Shown here: in pieces, positions 33,777 to 44,064 of the stretch
How positions within the stretch are numbered: position 1 is the stretch's first letter
Layout: every line of letters starts with the position of its first letter
From: Triangularia verruculosa
Taxonomy: Eukaryota > Ascomycota > Sordariomycetes > Sordariales > Podosporaceae
DNA: 64,000 bases
Direction of reading: 5' to 3'
Assembly (NCBI GenBank): GCA_033296885.1
Contig: MU864010.1
Location: forward strand, 1 to 64,000
Notes under the pieces: generated by a model
Seen by the model: only the letters and a program-made list of their open reading frames with translations
Told to the model about the DNA's origin: nothing
Databases searched by the model: none
Translations under genes and position numbers: made by a program

Positions 33777-34293
33777 AGTAGCTCGGACATCAGTTGTGTG
33801 TAGAAGACGGCGTTGTGCGCCGCAAGGGAGCGTAACGTTCTGCCGGATTTAGATGCCGTACAGACAAATGGGACAATTACATTGACACACAGATACTGGT
33901 TCCTTACGAATATTGTGCCATTCCACGTAGAGACGAAATTGTGCCTCATATGACGCTTCATACTGTTCAGACTTGTATCATGAAAGCACTTATATAGTAC
34001 GAATGGATCTGTCGGCCTAGTCGCCCTAGGGAGCCCTCTGATTTCGGGCATTAGTTGCAATTGTTCAGATGAAAGCATGGAGTGCCTCTGTTGCCCCCCG
34101 AGCAGCTTCCCTCTGCGACAAACTTGGCGTTTTCAGATCAATACCAGGCTACAACGCTTCTTACCAGCGCAGTCAGTGCCGTTTGGTGTCCTCTCTTTTC
34201 CTCTCCTTTCGCCTTGAATATTAACATCCCGTCATCAACTACCTCAAGAAAGGCCATTTTTCCTCCGCCACTCTTCAACCCTTGTATAGGATA
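33777..34293. other. Intergenic region
   Basis: About 520 bp. No gene, RNA or repeat recognised. Pyrimidine-rich stretch just before the ATG at 34294, common in fungal promoters. Confidence 0.55.
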
Positions 34294-35182
34294 ATGGCGT
34301 CTCGTCCGGATGACAACGGCAAAACCTATCCTATCCCTACCATCATGGAGTCGGATCGGTATGATTGCAGCAGCTCCTCTTCGATTTCTGCCGCCGCGGA
34401 GTCCCAGGCACAGATCATGAGTACGTCCTCCTTGGTTCCTATAGCTAGCACAGGTAGCTGACTCCCTTCTTCTAGACTTCGACGACTGCAGCGACCCCTC
34501 GCACAACCACATCCCCCCTCATCATCTCCCTTCGACCTATACTGCCTCCGACTGGAAGCGCGACAAACTCCGCGTCGAGTACTTTCTGGGCACCGCCGAC
34601 CTCGAGAAGGATTATATCCTCAGGCTCGGGCCGCACACTACCTCCCACCCGGAAACCACCGACTGGATCATCCCCACCGACCCCAGATTACCCTCCAACC
34701 CCCCTAACACCTTCACCTACCTCGGCAAGGTCCAAGCTATCCTCCGCCCCGATTTCTGCCAGACCCGCGGAGTCGAAGGCATGCAAATGACCCTCCTTAT
34801 GCTCGCCGTCGGCCACGGCCCCCCCGTCATCGACATCCGCTACGAGATCTGCCGTCCCGTCGACACCGAGGAGATGGTGGAGGAGCTCCGCAAGTACGGC
34901 CTGGCGTTCGGCCGGCAGCTGATCACCGACGAAGCTTCTGGCCGCAGCTATCGGTCGCTCACGCAGGAGGGCGAACACCTCGAGGTTTGCTACGCGGTGC
35001 CTGTCAAGATCGCCGCCACGCCTGAGGGCATTCACGCGTTGGCGTACCACATGCTGACCAAGATCCGTCAGTACGATGGAACGGTCATCAAGATGGCGAT
35101 CCGTCTGTCGAGAAACTTTTCAGAGTCGGAGGGATCTAGTCATGATTCAGGCGGCAGAGAAGAGAGGACTCGACGGGATTGA
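34294..35182 (+). CDS. Orphan protein C
   Basis: Two exons, 34294-34420 and 34476-35182, giving 277 residues. Not recognised. The N-terminal 60 or so residues are Ser/Asp/His-rich and probably disordered. The rest is compact with mixed charge: WKRDKLRVEYFLGTADLEKD, FTYLGKVQAILRPDFCQTRG, EELRKYGLAFGRQLITDEAS and EGIHALAYHMLTKIRQYDGT. The tail is acidic then basic (GGREERTRRD). Codon use is strongly GC-ending, like conserved genes in the window, which supports real coding. It follows two other orphan genes in the same orientation but shares no visible motif with them. Confidence 0.75.
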
Positions 35183-35514
35183 ACAAGGCTACTAGCAACG
35201 GAAAGAAAGCGTGCACGGATAACTTGTTGGTAGTCTACTGGGGGATATAAGCAACTCGAGTTCATAGTAGTACAGTCTGACAGCTTCGACATATGGATTT
35301 ACCAAACTGCCCTACCATAGAAAAATACAAAACCCTCTCGGGGGTGATTGTTCACCATGCAAGTCGGCCACGGGGGGGTCTGGGTTCAACCATACAAAAG
35401 GACTCATCAGGTTTGCAATTTTACTTGTTTAATTGCGCGTGGCTAATACTATTTAACGTCTCGGCAGGTCACCTCCATCCTAGCATAAGTCCACCCAACA
35501 CATTGTATCCGCGC
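35183..35514. other. Convergent intergenic region
   Basis: About 330 bp between orphan C and the lectin gene. Locally AT-richer than its surroundings; no element recognised. Confidence 0.55.
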
Positions 35515-35975
35515 TTACTCTGCCCAGAGAGATATCGGTCAGTGACACGGTCAAACAGCACAACCGCAGAGCAAGTTCTTCACTTACGAAGCTCGAACTG
35601 GCCGTCGTTGTTGGTGATGCGCTCGGCGAGGTTGACATCATGCCAGTTGACATCGCCGTTCATGTTGGTGAGACCGGCGCGAAGAACGGGAACGCCATCG
35701 GCGCCCTCGATCTCGAAGGTGACGCCTTGGGCGCTGATGGAAAAGTCACCACCACCCCAGGAGAAGATGCCTGCCCGTATGGAAACATATGGTCAGCGAC
35801 TGAAGAAGGACGGCCGTTTCGGCCATGGTCAGGTGGACCTACCGTCGTCGTTGCCGAGGACAGTGTTGAGGTCGAGCTCAGCTTCAACCCAGTCGCCGTC
35901 GCCGTTCTGAAGTTCGGCACGGAGAATGTGGCCGTCATCGACGCGGATGTTCTGGGCAGAGAGATGGAAAGACAT
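35515..35975 (-). CDS. Cyanovirin-N homology (CVNH) lectin
   Basis: Exons on the minus strand: 35975-35843, 35770-35588, and probably a third exon 35519-35515 that supplies only two coding bases and the stop. The product is 106 residues. Two CVNH repeats are plain: FHLSAQNIRVDDGHILRAEL, VEAELDLNTVLGNDDG, IFSWGGGDFSISAQGVTFEI, then VLRAGLTNMNGD and VNLAERITNNDGQFEL. CVNH domains bind mannose-rich glycans; fungal ones are single-domain, cytosolic or externalised without a signal peptide, as here. If the last intron (35587-35520, GTAAGT donor) is kept, the protein ends RK instead of Q, a one-residue difference. A TATA-like box lies about 95 bp upstream. Confidence 0.93.
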
Positions 35976-36063
35976 GGTGTCTGATGTGTGTTTTGGTGAG
36001 GCCGTTGGGTTGGTGGTTTGGTTTGAGGAGTTGGAAGTTCTGGGAGAGTGGCAAGAGCGGGTA

Positions 36064-36074
36064 GCTATTTATGC
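36064..36074 (-). promoter_or_regulatory. TATA-like box of the CVNH gene
   Basis: Minus strand reads GCATAAATAGC, about 90-100 bp upstream of the lectin ATG at 35975. The fit to the TATA consensus is imperfect (CATAAATA). Confidence 0.4.
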
Positions 36075-36823
36075 TTGTTTCCTAGCTACCTATCTACCCA
36101 AGAGAGGGGGGCCCATCTCCACCGAGACTCCAGTCGTGCGGTATGTGCCGCATATCCGAGCCCGTGGTTTGCTCTTGCGAACTGCGGAGGCCTCAGCTGT
36201 CCTTCCTCCACCTTCCATTATTGCAGGTGTTGTCGATGGAAATCACGCGATGAACCAATGTCCTTGGCGAAAAGGGGGGAGGGGGGAAAGGGGTTAGGGA
36301 GAGGCAAGATGACAGTGTGGGGTCAGACAGCAGATTGCTTGGCGGAGGGGCTCATGGAGGTTTCATTGTTTGGATTGTTTTATTTCTTAGGTGGCAGAGG
36401 AGCGTGGGCCAAGGAGACGCTGAAGAGAAGCCACGCAAGCACGGCGGTGCCATGGCCGTCGACAGATGCAGTTGAGCTTCAGCTATCCAATGACGCCGGC
36501 TGCAAGGTTACGCTACGTCGGTGGGCTGCGGCTGGGCGGGATTTGGCGGGAGACGATGCAGTGGTGTGGATTCTATGAAATAGTCTGTGGAGTTCCGAGC
36601 AACCCCTCTGTGCCCGCAAGGTGCCCAACAGAACCGACACACGGAACCCGCTGCGGCCCGGAGGCGACCTCATAATGGATGGCGCGGTTGCTGGAAAATG
36701 ATTTGATCATTTCTCCCGCGCGGCATTCCGTGTCGAGTTTGGACGAAAAAGGGGCAAGCATCTCCAAACAAACACGGGTCGGTTGCTGGCGGCCTCTCGA
36801 TATTGAACTTGTCATACCTGCCA

Positions 36824-36831
36824 TGACGTCA
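36824..36831. promoter_or_regulatory. CRE/ATF palindrome TGACGTCA
   Basis: Perfect 8-bp palindrome bound by CREB/ATF-type bZIP factors (Atf1 in fungi). It lies about 850 bp upstream of the lectin gene and about 200 bp beyond the 3' end of the small secreted-protein gene, so its target is uncertain. Confidence 0.35.
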
Positions 36832-37029
36832 CAGCTGAATGTTTGCAGGCGATGAATGGGACTGCCATAATCATCGGGCAACGATGGAGGCGTCAAGGTG
36901 TGTCACAGAGCACTCAGAAGACCGCATGGCATCAAAGGCTGACGGCTAGACTTCTCAACGGTATTGGAGGCTATCTTACTGAGGCACTGTTTCGACCTAA
37001 ACACCTTCGAGCACCAAACTTTCTTCAAA

Positions 37030-37427
37030 TCAAGCCGCCATGTTGCAGTCCACTTTGTAGGATCGGTACAAGGCACCGCCAGTCCAGATGCAGCCAAGCT
37101 GGTCCCGCCAGGCGCCATCATACGAGTAGTCATCGCAGACAGGCCTAGAGAAGACGGTGACTGTACAGGAATTCAACGGACATACCGCGGCATCCAGAGG
37201 CCAGCTCCTTGACGTTGATCCCGTAAGTATGATCGGGAAGAGGGAGGCAAATGCACTGAAGAGTCTTCAACAGCACACTCAGTGGTCCAGGTCTCGAAGA
37301 GAGTGGCGCGCTCGTATGCAGCATCACAAGCGGCGGTTTGCTTTAACTTGACGATTCCGGACTCAAGTGGCACGGCAGTGACGCCAATGGCGAGGGCCAA
37401 AAGAGAGGCGATGGAGACGAGCTGCAT
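37030..37427 (-). CDS. Small secreted cysteine-containing protein
   Basis: The start at 37427 begins MQLVSIASLLALAIGVTAVP, a strong signal peptide. The first exon continues ACDAAYERATLFETWTTECA. The 3' structure is uncertain. My best model has exon 1 at 37427-37186 and exon 2 at 37144-37030 (VCDDYSYDGAWRDQLGCIW, ending VDCNMAA), giving 118 residues with five Cys. It needs a 41-nt intron (GTATGT donor), which is short. The alternative frame in the middle reads TYGINVKELASGC, which also looks protein-like, so a hidden intron or a frameshift is possible. A good TATA box stands about 85 bp upstream. Size and Cys content fit effector-like or antifungal-like secreted proteins; no family is recognised. 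Confidence 0.55.
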
Positions 37428-38841
37428 TTTGGCAGTAGCAAAAGGTTCTGACGGTCAGCCTGTGTCAATGGGAGGGTATGTCTTATCTCAAGGGGCCAAC
37501 GGCCTGCGATTTTATACCTAGGCGAAAATGACTTCAATTCCGCTATTGAGGATTAATTCACATCTGCCCTTAGATTGCACGCGGCTTGTCGCGCCTCTCC
37601 TACCTAAGGGTAAGATCCCCCGAATCCTCCAACGGTTGTCTGGCAATATGAGTTGGAGTACGCAGTTGAGATTTGTTGCTCCGTCTCTGAGCCTTAGCGA
37701 AAGATCGCGCCAAATTCAGATCAAGCACCAAGCAACAACTTGATTGAAGCGATTACCTATGTTTTTCCGGCGACCGGTCCAGAGAAGTGACTGGGACGGA
37801 ACTTTCACTGCTGCGAGTGTCCAACGAGTCCTTTTGATGCTATTCACATGCACGGCAATCTCCACTTTCCGGTGCTGGAAAAGGTGACCGGATGGATTCA
37901 CGTGGTACCATCGGTAGATGCTAATCTCGTCTTATAAATGTGGCCTCGCTTACCATTTCATCTGGACAAACATAACTCTCTTCGCTATGTTCGAAGTGGG
38001 CATCGTGTTCGATTTTAGCCAGCAAGGTGCCGTGAGGTGATATTGATAGGAGGGATGCCAAGGGTTTGATTCCCGATACAATCAAACTTCTTGGTATGGA
38101 GCAAACATCCCACTCGTAAACGATCTTGTGTTCCTGGAACTACGGCTCTACCCCAGAACAGGCCGGTACTGGCTTTGGCTAGGGCCCGGTTTGCTATCCT
38201 ACGTACGAATTAGCTAAGCAAATGTTATGCATGGACATGATAACCTCATTCACAGATACTTGTTTCACATGGGGCTCACATGCTTTAGGAACATGCCTAG
38301 GCAAGAGATCGGCTTCACCTCCTCAGGCAAAAAGCTTTTGTATTCAGGACCTCTCGTGCTCGTTCCGTCCTCTCTGACCCGATACTGACACGGCCGATTG
38401 TGCTCATGGCAACGAAGTCTGCGAATGCCTTGACTATCACGGCAGCGGCATCGTCTAACTTGTCACCACCGAGTGTTGAGGTACGAGAAATGTGCCTGCA
38501 GCTTCCCAGGCGGCAGGTGAACTGGTTGCGATGACACAAGCACCGTTCGCGTTCCCTACGGAACTTGTCGGCAGCATGGTGATACCGATACGTGAATGCT
38601 GTGCTAAAGTTGAAGCTACACGGCCCGTTTGGTTGAAACGTGCAATCCCCGTCCCAATCTAGTGTCGGGTTGGTCAAGATCGAGATGATCAAACTTGTTC
38701 AGACGGTTTGTGCTGGCCGCAACATATATGGCAGCCATCGCTCCTCCCAAGGGAACACGACATCCTGTCAGCACGGTAGCTCCTCCACTCACTTGGTTGT
38801 TTGCAGCTGTCGCGCACCATCTGTGCGTCTCCCGTCTCATT
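37428..38841. other. Divergent intergenic region
   Basis: About 1.4 kb between the small secreted protein gene and the aspartic protease. A TATA-like TTATAAATG occurs near 37933 but no gene follows it closely. Nothing else recognised. Confidence 0.5.
37510..37516 (-). promoter_or_regulatory. TATA box of small secreted protein gene
   Basis: Minus strand reads TATAAAA within GGTATAAAATC, about 85 bp upstream of the ATG at 37427, ideal spacing for a core promoter. Confidence 0.6.
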
Positions 38842-41171
38842 ATGCACTTCCCCCAAGGCTGGAGCATCCTGCTGTGCCTGCTTGTGTCCGCATCAACAAC
38901 GGCTGCTGCCAAGCCCGAGCTGGATCTGGTGTCTTCTGCTCCCACGGCAAGACGTTCCCGCGATGCCGAAAATGGCATTGTTCGCATGCCGATGAGGAAA
39001 AGAAGCCCGAGCCAGCAGAAATCCAAAACAAGCCATGCCTTCCCGCATGCGCAGCGCCTTCCGGCGCAACGAGCCGCCGAGTACAGCACAAGCACAACAT
39101 CGTCCGCCCCGCCTGCCGCAACGATGGCCACGGCCAACCTGACAGGCATGTTCAAGGAAATGGCATATGGAATCAAGAGTACGTGCTACCCCATGATGAA
39201 GAGACAGCAGACACACTAACAAACGAGGCAGTGTGGATTGGAGAGCCCGCCCAGGCCATCACTCTCGACTTTGACACCGGCTCTTCGGAGACATGGGTCA
39301 GTCCCCATTGCACCATGGTTGGCTGGAACCCGGCATACGAAAAGCTTTGTCGCTCGTTGGGCATGTATCTTCCGCAGCAGTCCGAGACTGTGATCAACGT
39401 GAACAAGAGCTTCCCGTCGAGATACATCACGTACGGTAGTGGGGAGACTCACATCGAGTTCTACAAAGATACCATCAGGTTTAGTGGTGAGCAATTCCAA
39501 TCGGTCTATTCACATTGATGGGCAGCCACGGATGCTAACAAACCGGAAAGATCCATCTATGTTTTATGACGATGAAATGTTTGCACTCACGCAGCCGGTT
39601 CAGTTCGGAGTGGCAACATGGTCGTCCGGCATGATCTCGGGCATTTTTGGAGCCGCGTACGGCGAGGGATATAACCAGAACTACAGCGGCATCATTGACG
39701 CCATGTACAATCAAGGTTTGATTCGAGACAAGGACTTTAGCTTCGCACTTGGGAGCGTCGATGATGAAGCTGGTGCGTTTCTTTGTTGCCGTTGTTTTAG
39801 GTCCCCAAATACTGACAGTTTCGGTAGGCGAGATTGTTTTTGGCGGCGTCGACATGTCCAAGTTCAGTGGTCCTCTTCATGGCATCGAAATGGCGAAACA
39901 ATTTCCCCAAGACGAGGACGGTTACTACCGGTACTGGATCAACCTCACCTACGTTGGCGTAACACAGCCCGGGTCGTGCCTGTCGATCCCTCTCACGGAT
40001 CACGACTTTTCAGAGCGCGTGCTCCCGGACACAGGCACGACTCTCACATATGTACCAAACGATGTGTACGAAGGCATCAAGAGGTTCTTCCCCGAGGCCA
40101 CAGAAAATGGAACATACGGCACCATTGTCGATTGTTCTCACCTTACTGCCCGGGGGAGCGTTGATTTTGGTTTTGGCAACCAGACTATCCGTGTGCCATA
40201 CAAGGACTTCATTTTTGAGCTGGAGCCAGGAGTATTTGGGGACAACACCGAGACGCTTTGTCTCTTGGGAGTGGTTCCATCGTGGGACGAGTTTTACATT
40301 CTGGGAGATACTTTCCTCCGATCCACATACGGTACGTGCCCCTCGGTTCTTTCACTGCAAGTCTCGGCAGTTCCTGACACAAATTCTAGCTCTGTTCCGT
40401 CAGAAGGAACACAAGGTCTACTTTGGCCAATATCAAAATTGTGGCAGCAACATCATTTCGACTCATGGAATTGGCGAGTTCCACGGTGATTGCGAGGAAG
40501 GATCTGACAACACTTCTTCCTCGGACAACACGGATTCGGGCGAATACTCATCTACTTCAGAAAGCTGGGTCATGACGCCGACATCGACTTCTTCCTATAC
40601 GGCAGCCAAATGCACATCCTACTCCACTGGCACTTACTCGGCCGTCTCTACTTCCACCAGCACATATGACTCTTGGGACACCACGGTGACGGACATCCCT
40701 TGGGATACCAGCACAACCGATGACTCAAGCTGGTCCTGGACGACGGATGACTCCTGGACCTGGACGACGGACACTGACACGAGCTTGATCTTTGAGACCA
40801 TCACGGACGACCTGACGAACACAGACTGGGATTGGAGCACCACACCTGTTTCAATCGAAACGTGGCCAACCGCGAGTTCGGAAGTGGAGACTACGGATGG
40901 GTGGGCTTCGGACGAGTGGACGTCGTTAGATATGGTGACATGGACGGATGAGAGTAACAAAGTGCATGTAACCAGCAAGCCTACTTTGAGCCCGACCCCC
41001 TCGTGGCGGCGAGAGAGGAAAGGGAGGTACAATAGATCGTCCCCAACGGACGTGGGGAAAATAAGGCCTGCGATGACGGTGAGTGCCGGGCCGCAGGAGA
41101 CGGTGGTGATTGATCCTGGGAACGGGAAAGAAAAGGTGACCATTGTGGACGGGGTTGTACAGGGTCAGTAA
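38842..41171 (+). CDS. Pepsin-type aspartic protease with Trp/Asp/Thr-rich tail
   Basis: Five exons: 38842-39178, 39232-39486, 39551-39772, 39828-40331 and 40390-41171, giving 699 residues. The N-terminus is a signal peptide (ILLCLLVSASTTAAA), followed by a basic, Ser/Thr-rich propeptide with candidate dibasic sites. The catalytic aspartates are about residue 127 in LDFDTGSSETWV and residue 339 in LPDTGTTLTYV. The bilobal A1 fold is complete, including YGSGETHIEFYKD and FYILGDTFLRSTY. After about residue 480 the tail is a long low-complexity region of Ser, Thr, Trp and Asp (SSWSWTTDDSWTWTTDTDTS), then a basic segment. No GPI signal or membrane helix ends it. Role: extracellular or wall-associated proteolysis, inferred from the family. 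Confidence 0.9.
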
Positions 41172-41372
41172 CTGATCGCTTCGATGGCAGGGGTTGGACA
41201 AGCAACTGCATGTCGAACGACAAACATTGGAAGATCAAATAGCTAGAGAGCAAGTAGGATGTGACTGTAGGGCAAGATTAGAGAAAAGAACTTGGCTTCC
41301 TGATAATACAGAAGGAATTGAAGTCTGGTTGTTCAGTTCATTGTTTTGATGAAAAAGGAGGTCAAGCGGCTT

Positions 41373-41384
41373 GGCTCAGGGGTT
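41373..41384 (-). repeat. Dispersed short repeat, copy 4 (inverted)
   Basis: On the minus strand AACCCCTGAGCC, preceded on that strand by CTAACCCTCGGG. Matches the core at 19716, but shorter, so chance is possible. Confidence 0.35.
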
Positions 41385-41413
41385 ATAAGCCCGAGGGTTA
41401 GGGGACTTGTAGC

Positions 41414-41421
41414 TGACGTCA
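41414..41421. promoter_or_regulatory. CRE/ATF palindrome TGACGTCA upstream of RTT106
   Basis: Perfect palindrome about 195 bp before the RTT106 start codon. Candidate bZIP site. Confidence 0.45.
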
Positions 41422-41615
41422 CATGATACTGGCGCCTAGATTATTATGGCGGAAACAAGTCAATTAACGCGTCCAAGACACATGAAAACTTAAAGCTCGG
41501 CAGACAAGCAACTGGCCACCATTTCCAAACACGCATACCAAACAAACAATCCTCATGTGAATTTTGACTCTCTCGTTGCCAATTCTACATTTGTTGATAT
41601 TACCAATTGCCTGCC

Positions 41616-43156
41616 ATGGCGGCACAACTGGATTTCCAGACTCTCCAATCAGTCTTCCAGACGCGACCAGACATTCTGGCTGGCATCCAGAAAGCTGCAG
41701 GTATGCCACGCGGCCAGGGCTTTTGCTGGAGAGAAGAAACTGACGAGTACCTATCAGACACACCAGCACGCGTCGGTCTGTTTAACGATATCGCGACGTT
41801 TGTGTACGAGCGCATCGCCACAGCCTCCGACCACACCTCTACCCAAGACGACGGCCCAGTCGCCAAGAGAAGACGAGTCGACATCGCACATGTACAGCCG
41901 TCACAGCAGACACAGTCGAATGGGAATAGTGCGAGCCGAGGTGTGAGCATTGACGCGGCTGCTTCAGAACAAGTGCTGCTCGAGATCAAGGATATTTCCG
42001 TGTCGGTGCCACAACGCAAAAAGTACGATTTGTGTTTTACAAAGAACTTTTTGTATGCAAAGCTGTCGGGGACATCTGCTCCTGTGCAAGGGATTGTGTA
42101 TCCATGGAAGGACATTGGTACGTTGTGATATATGTCCTCTGCTTGTGTGTGAGGGCGATCGCTAACCACCCTGCAGAGCACATCTTTTACCTCCCCGTTC
42201 CCGAAAAGTCCGCCGTTCAGCACAATTACGTCGTCCTGCCCCGCGACAGCTATCTTCCGACGCGAACTGGAAAGCCCGCCGCGGGTACTGCCCCAGCCAA
42301 CCCTGGCGCCCTCGAGCCCCTCGTCTTCACCGTGCCTGGCACGGCTCCAAAACCTGGATCGATCGGGGGCGCTTCAGCCAAGACGGCAGAGGCCGTGTCG
42401 GACAGTTACAGTACGCTGTTTCACTGGGCATTGGCGACTTCTCTCAAGTCGGCGGGAAACCACGCCTGCAGCATCGTCTCGTCCGATCCCAAGCTCTTCC
42501 ACTCGGTGACAAAGCAGGCCCATCGCCCGCAGGAAAAGGCCGTGCATGTCAAGGCGTTCAGGGGGAGCAAGGATGGATACTTGTTCTTTCTGCCGACGGG
42601 CATACTGTGGGGTTTCAAGAAGCCGATTGTGTTCCTACCGCTGGACAGGATTGCGGCGTTGAGCTTCACCTCGGTGCTGGCAAGGACGTTTAATATTGTA
42701 GTTGAGCTTGACGTGGACGAGTCGGGCAGCGTGGAGAAGGAGATTGAGTTTGGCATGTTGGATAAGGAGGATTTCGAAGGGATTAATGCAGACTACGTTC
42801 AGCGGCACGGGTTGGCCGACAGGAGTATGGCTGAGAAGCGGAAGGCCAAGAGAGAGCTGGCCGAAAACAACAAGAACGCGGGTCGGGATGACACGAACGG
42901 GGCTGAAGAGGGTGCGGACGAGAATCCACAAACTGCGGGCATGACACAGCTAGAAAAGGCACAGTGGGAGGCAGAGCAGCGGCTACAGGATGAGGAAGAT
43001 GAAGAGGAGGAGGATTATGATCCGGGGAGTGAAGGAGAAAGTGAAGGGAGCGGATCATCCAGCGAGGAAGAAGACGACAATGAGGATGGGGAAGGAGGTG
43101 GGGATGACGATGATGATGATGATGACCTGGACGGACAAGGTATGGATGAGGACTAA
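41616..43156 (+). CDS. RTT106: Histone chaperone Rtt106
   Basis: Two exons, 41616-42117 and 42177-43156, giving 493 residues. Tandem PH-like domains are indicated by EQVLLEIKDISVSVPQRKKY, NFLYAKLSGTSAPVQGIVYP, KAVHVKAFRGSKDGYLFFLP, GILWGFKKPIVFLPLDRIAA and SFTSVLARTFNIVVELDVDE. The final 110 residues are strongly acidic with runs of Glu, Asp and Ser, as expected for a histone-binding tail. Rtt106 carries H3-H4 acetylated on H3K56 during replication-coupled nucleosome assembly and in silencing. A basic KRRRVD patch near residue 90 could be a nuclear localisation signal. Slightly longer than yeast Rtt106 (455). A CRE-like site lies upstream. Confidence 0.93.
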
Positions 43157-43402
43157 TGACAAGATACTGGGCTGGTTCTGGGATGATGGTTAATACGGAT
43201 AGACTCAGTGAACAATGATAGACACGAATCTTTGTGAAGACCATTTCAGGGGCAGCAGCTTCAAATCCACTGTGTCCAACACGGTGCAAACACGGTGCTT
43301 TGATCGCGAAGCTACCCCGCGGCCACCTGGAAGCTAAACAACTCGCACCACTTGTGTACACACAAACTTCCTCAGCATCAGCAACACTCATACTGGCGAC
43401 AG

Positions 43403-44064
43403 ATGGCATTTCCCAACGAGTACACGCACCGCAAGGTGGCCGAGACAGCGGCCAAGTCTTGCGAAATCTGCTACAAGCCCAGCTCGAGCGTCCTGATCAC
43501 GCCGGACAGCAAGGACTGGTTCTACGTCTGCCCTTCGCACCTCGGAGATGCTGGCTTCTGTGCCCCCAAAATCGACCATGCCGCCATCGAAGCACGCAAG
43601 AAGAAGGAGCTCGAGGCCGAGATTGAGCGGGTGAAGAAAGAATATGAGGAAAGGCAGCAAAAGAAGAAGGAAAAGGCCGAGAAGAAGGACGACAAGGACG
43701 GCAAGGACAAGGATAAGGAAAAGAAGGACGAGAAGGAAGACGACAAGGAAAAGACGGCAGCGGCGGTTAGATCCGTGGACCCTCCGGCCGCGTCGTGTGC
43801 CTGCTAACGGTCTTGCAGAAGAAGGAGGACACGCCTGTTTCACCAACAGAGGATGAAGAGCCTCGCGTATTCGAACTCAAACCGTCAGTACCATCATGTC
43901 GTTGCAGCGCTGGTGCCCGAGGAGCGGCCAAACTGACCAGATCCTACAGCACCTTTTTCCAGCAGCGGCTGTTCAAAAAGAGGCAAGCCGAGATCGCCAA
44001 GCGGAACCGCGAGCGATTGCGCGATCCAAACTACTTTCCTTCGGTGCCCAAGAACCTGCCTTGA
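43403..44064 (+). CDS. VFA1: Vps4-associated protein 1 (Vfa1)
   Basis: Three exons: 43403-43765, 43819-43883 and 43950-44064, giving 180 residues. The N-terminal zinc-binding part is CEICYKPSSSVLITPDSKDW with FYVCPSHLGDAGFC. A long Lys/Glu/Asp coiled-coil-like linker follows. The C-terminus FFQQRLFKKRQAEIAKRNRE and DPNYFPSVPKNLP is the conserved Vps4-binding region. Family knowledge: Vfa1 binds the MIT domain of the AAA ATPase Vps4 and stimulates it in ESCRT-III disassembly at endosomes. The intron-2 branch site is a clear AACTGACC. It lies 246 bp downstream of RTT106, same strand. Confidence 0.93.

Larger units (their letters stand above)
35976..37029. other. Intergenic region upstream of the lectin gene
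   Basis: About 1.05 kb. It contains the lectin gene's TATA-like box and a TGACGTCA palindrome at 36824. No further gene is supported; the frames seen are short and overlapping. Confidence 0.55.
41172..41615. other. Promoter region of RTT106
   Basis: About 440 bp between two genes on the same strand. It contains an inverted copy of the dispersed repeat and the TGACGTCA site. Confidence 0.55.
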
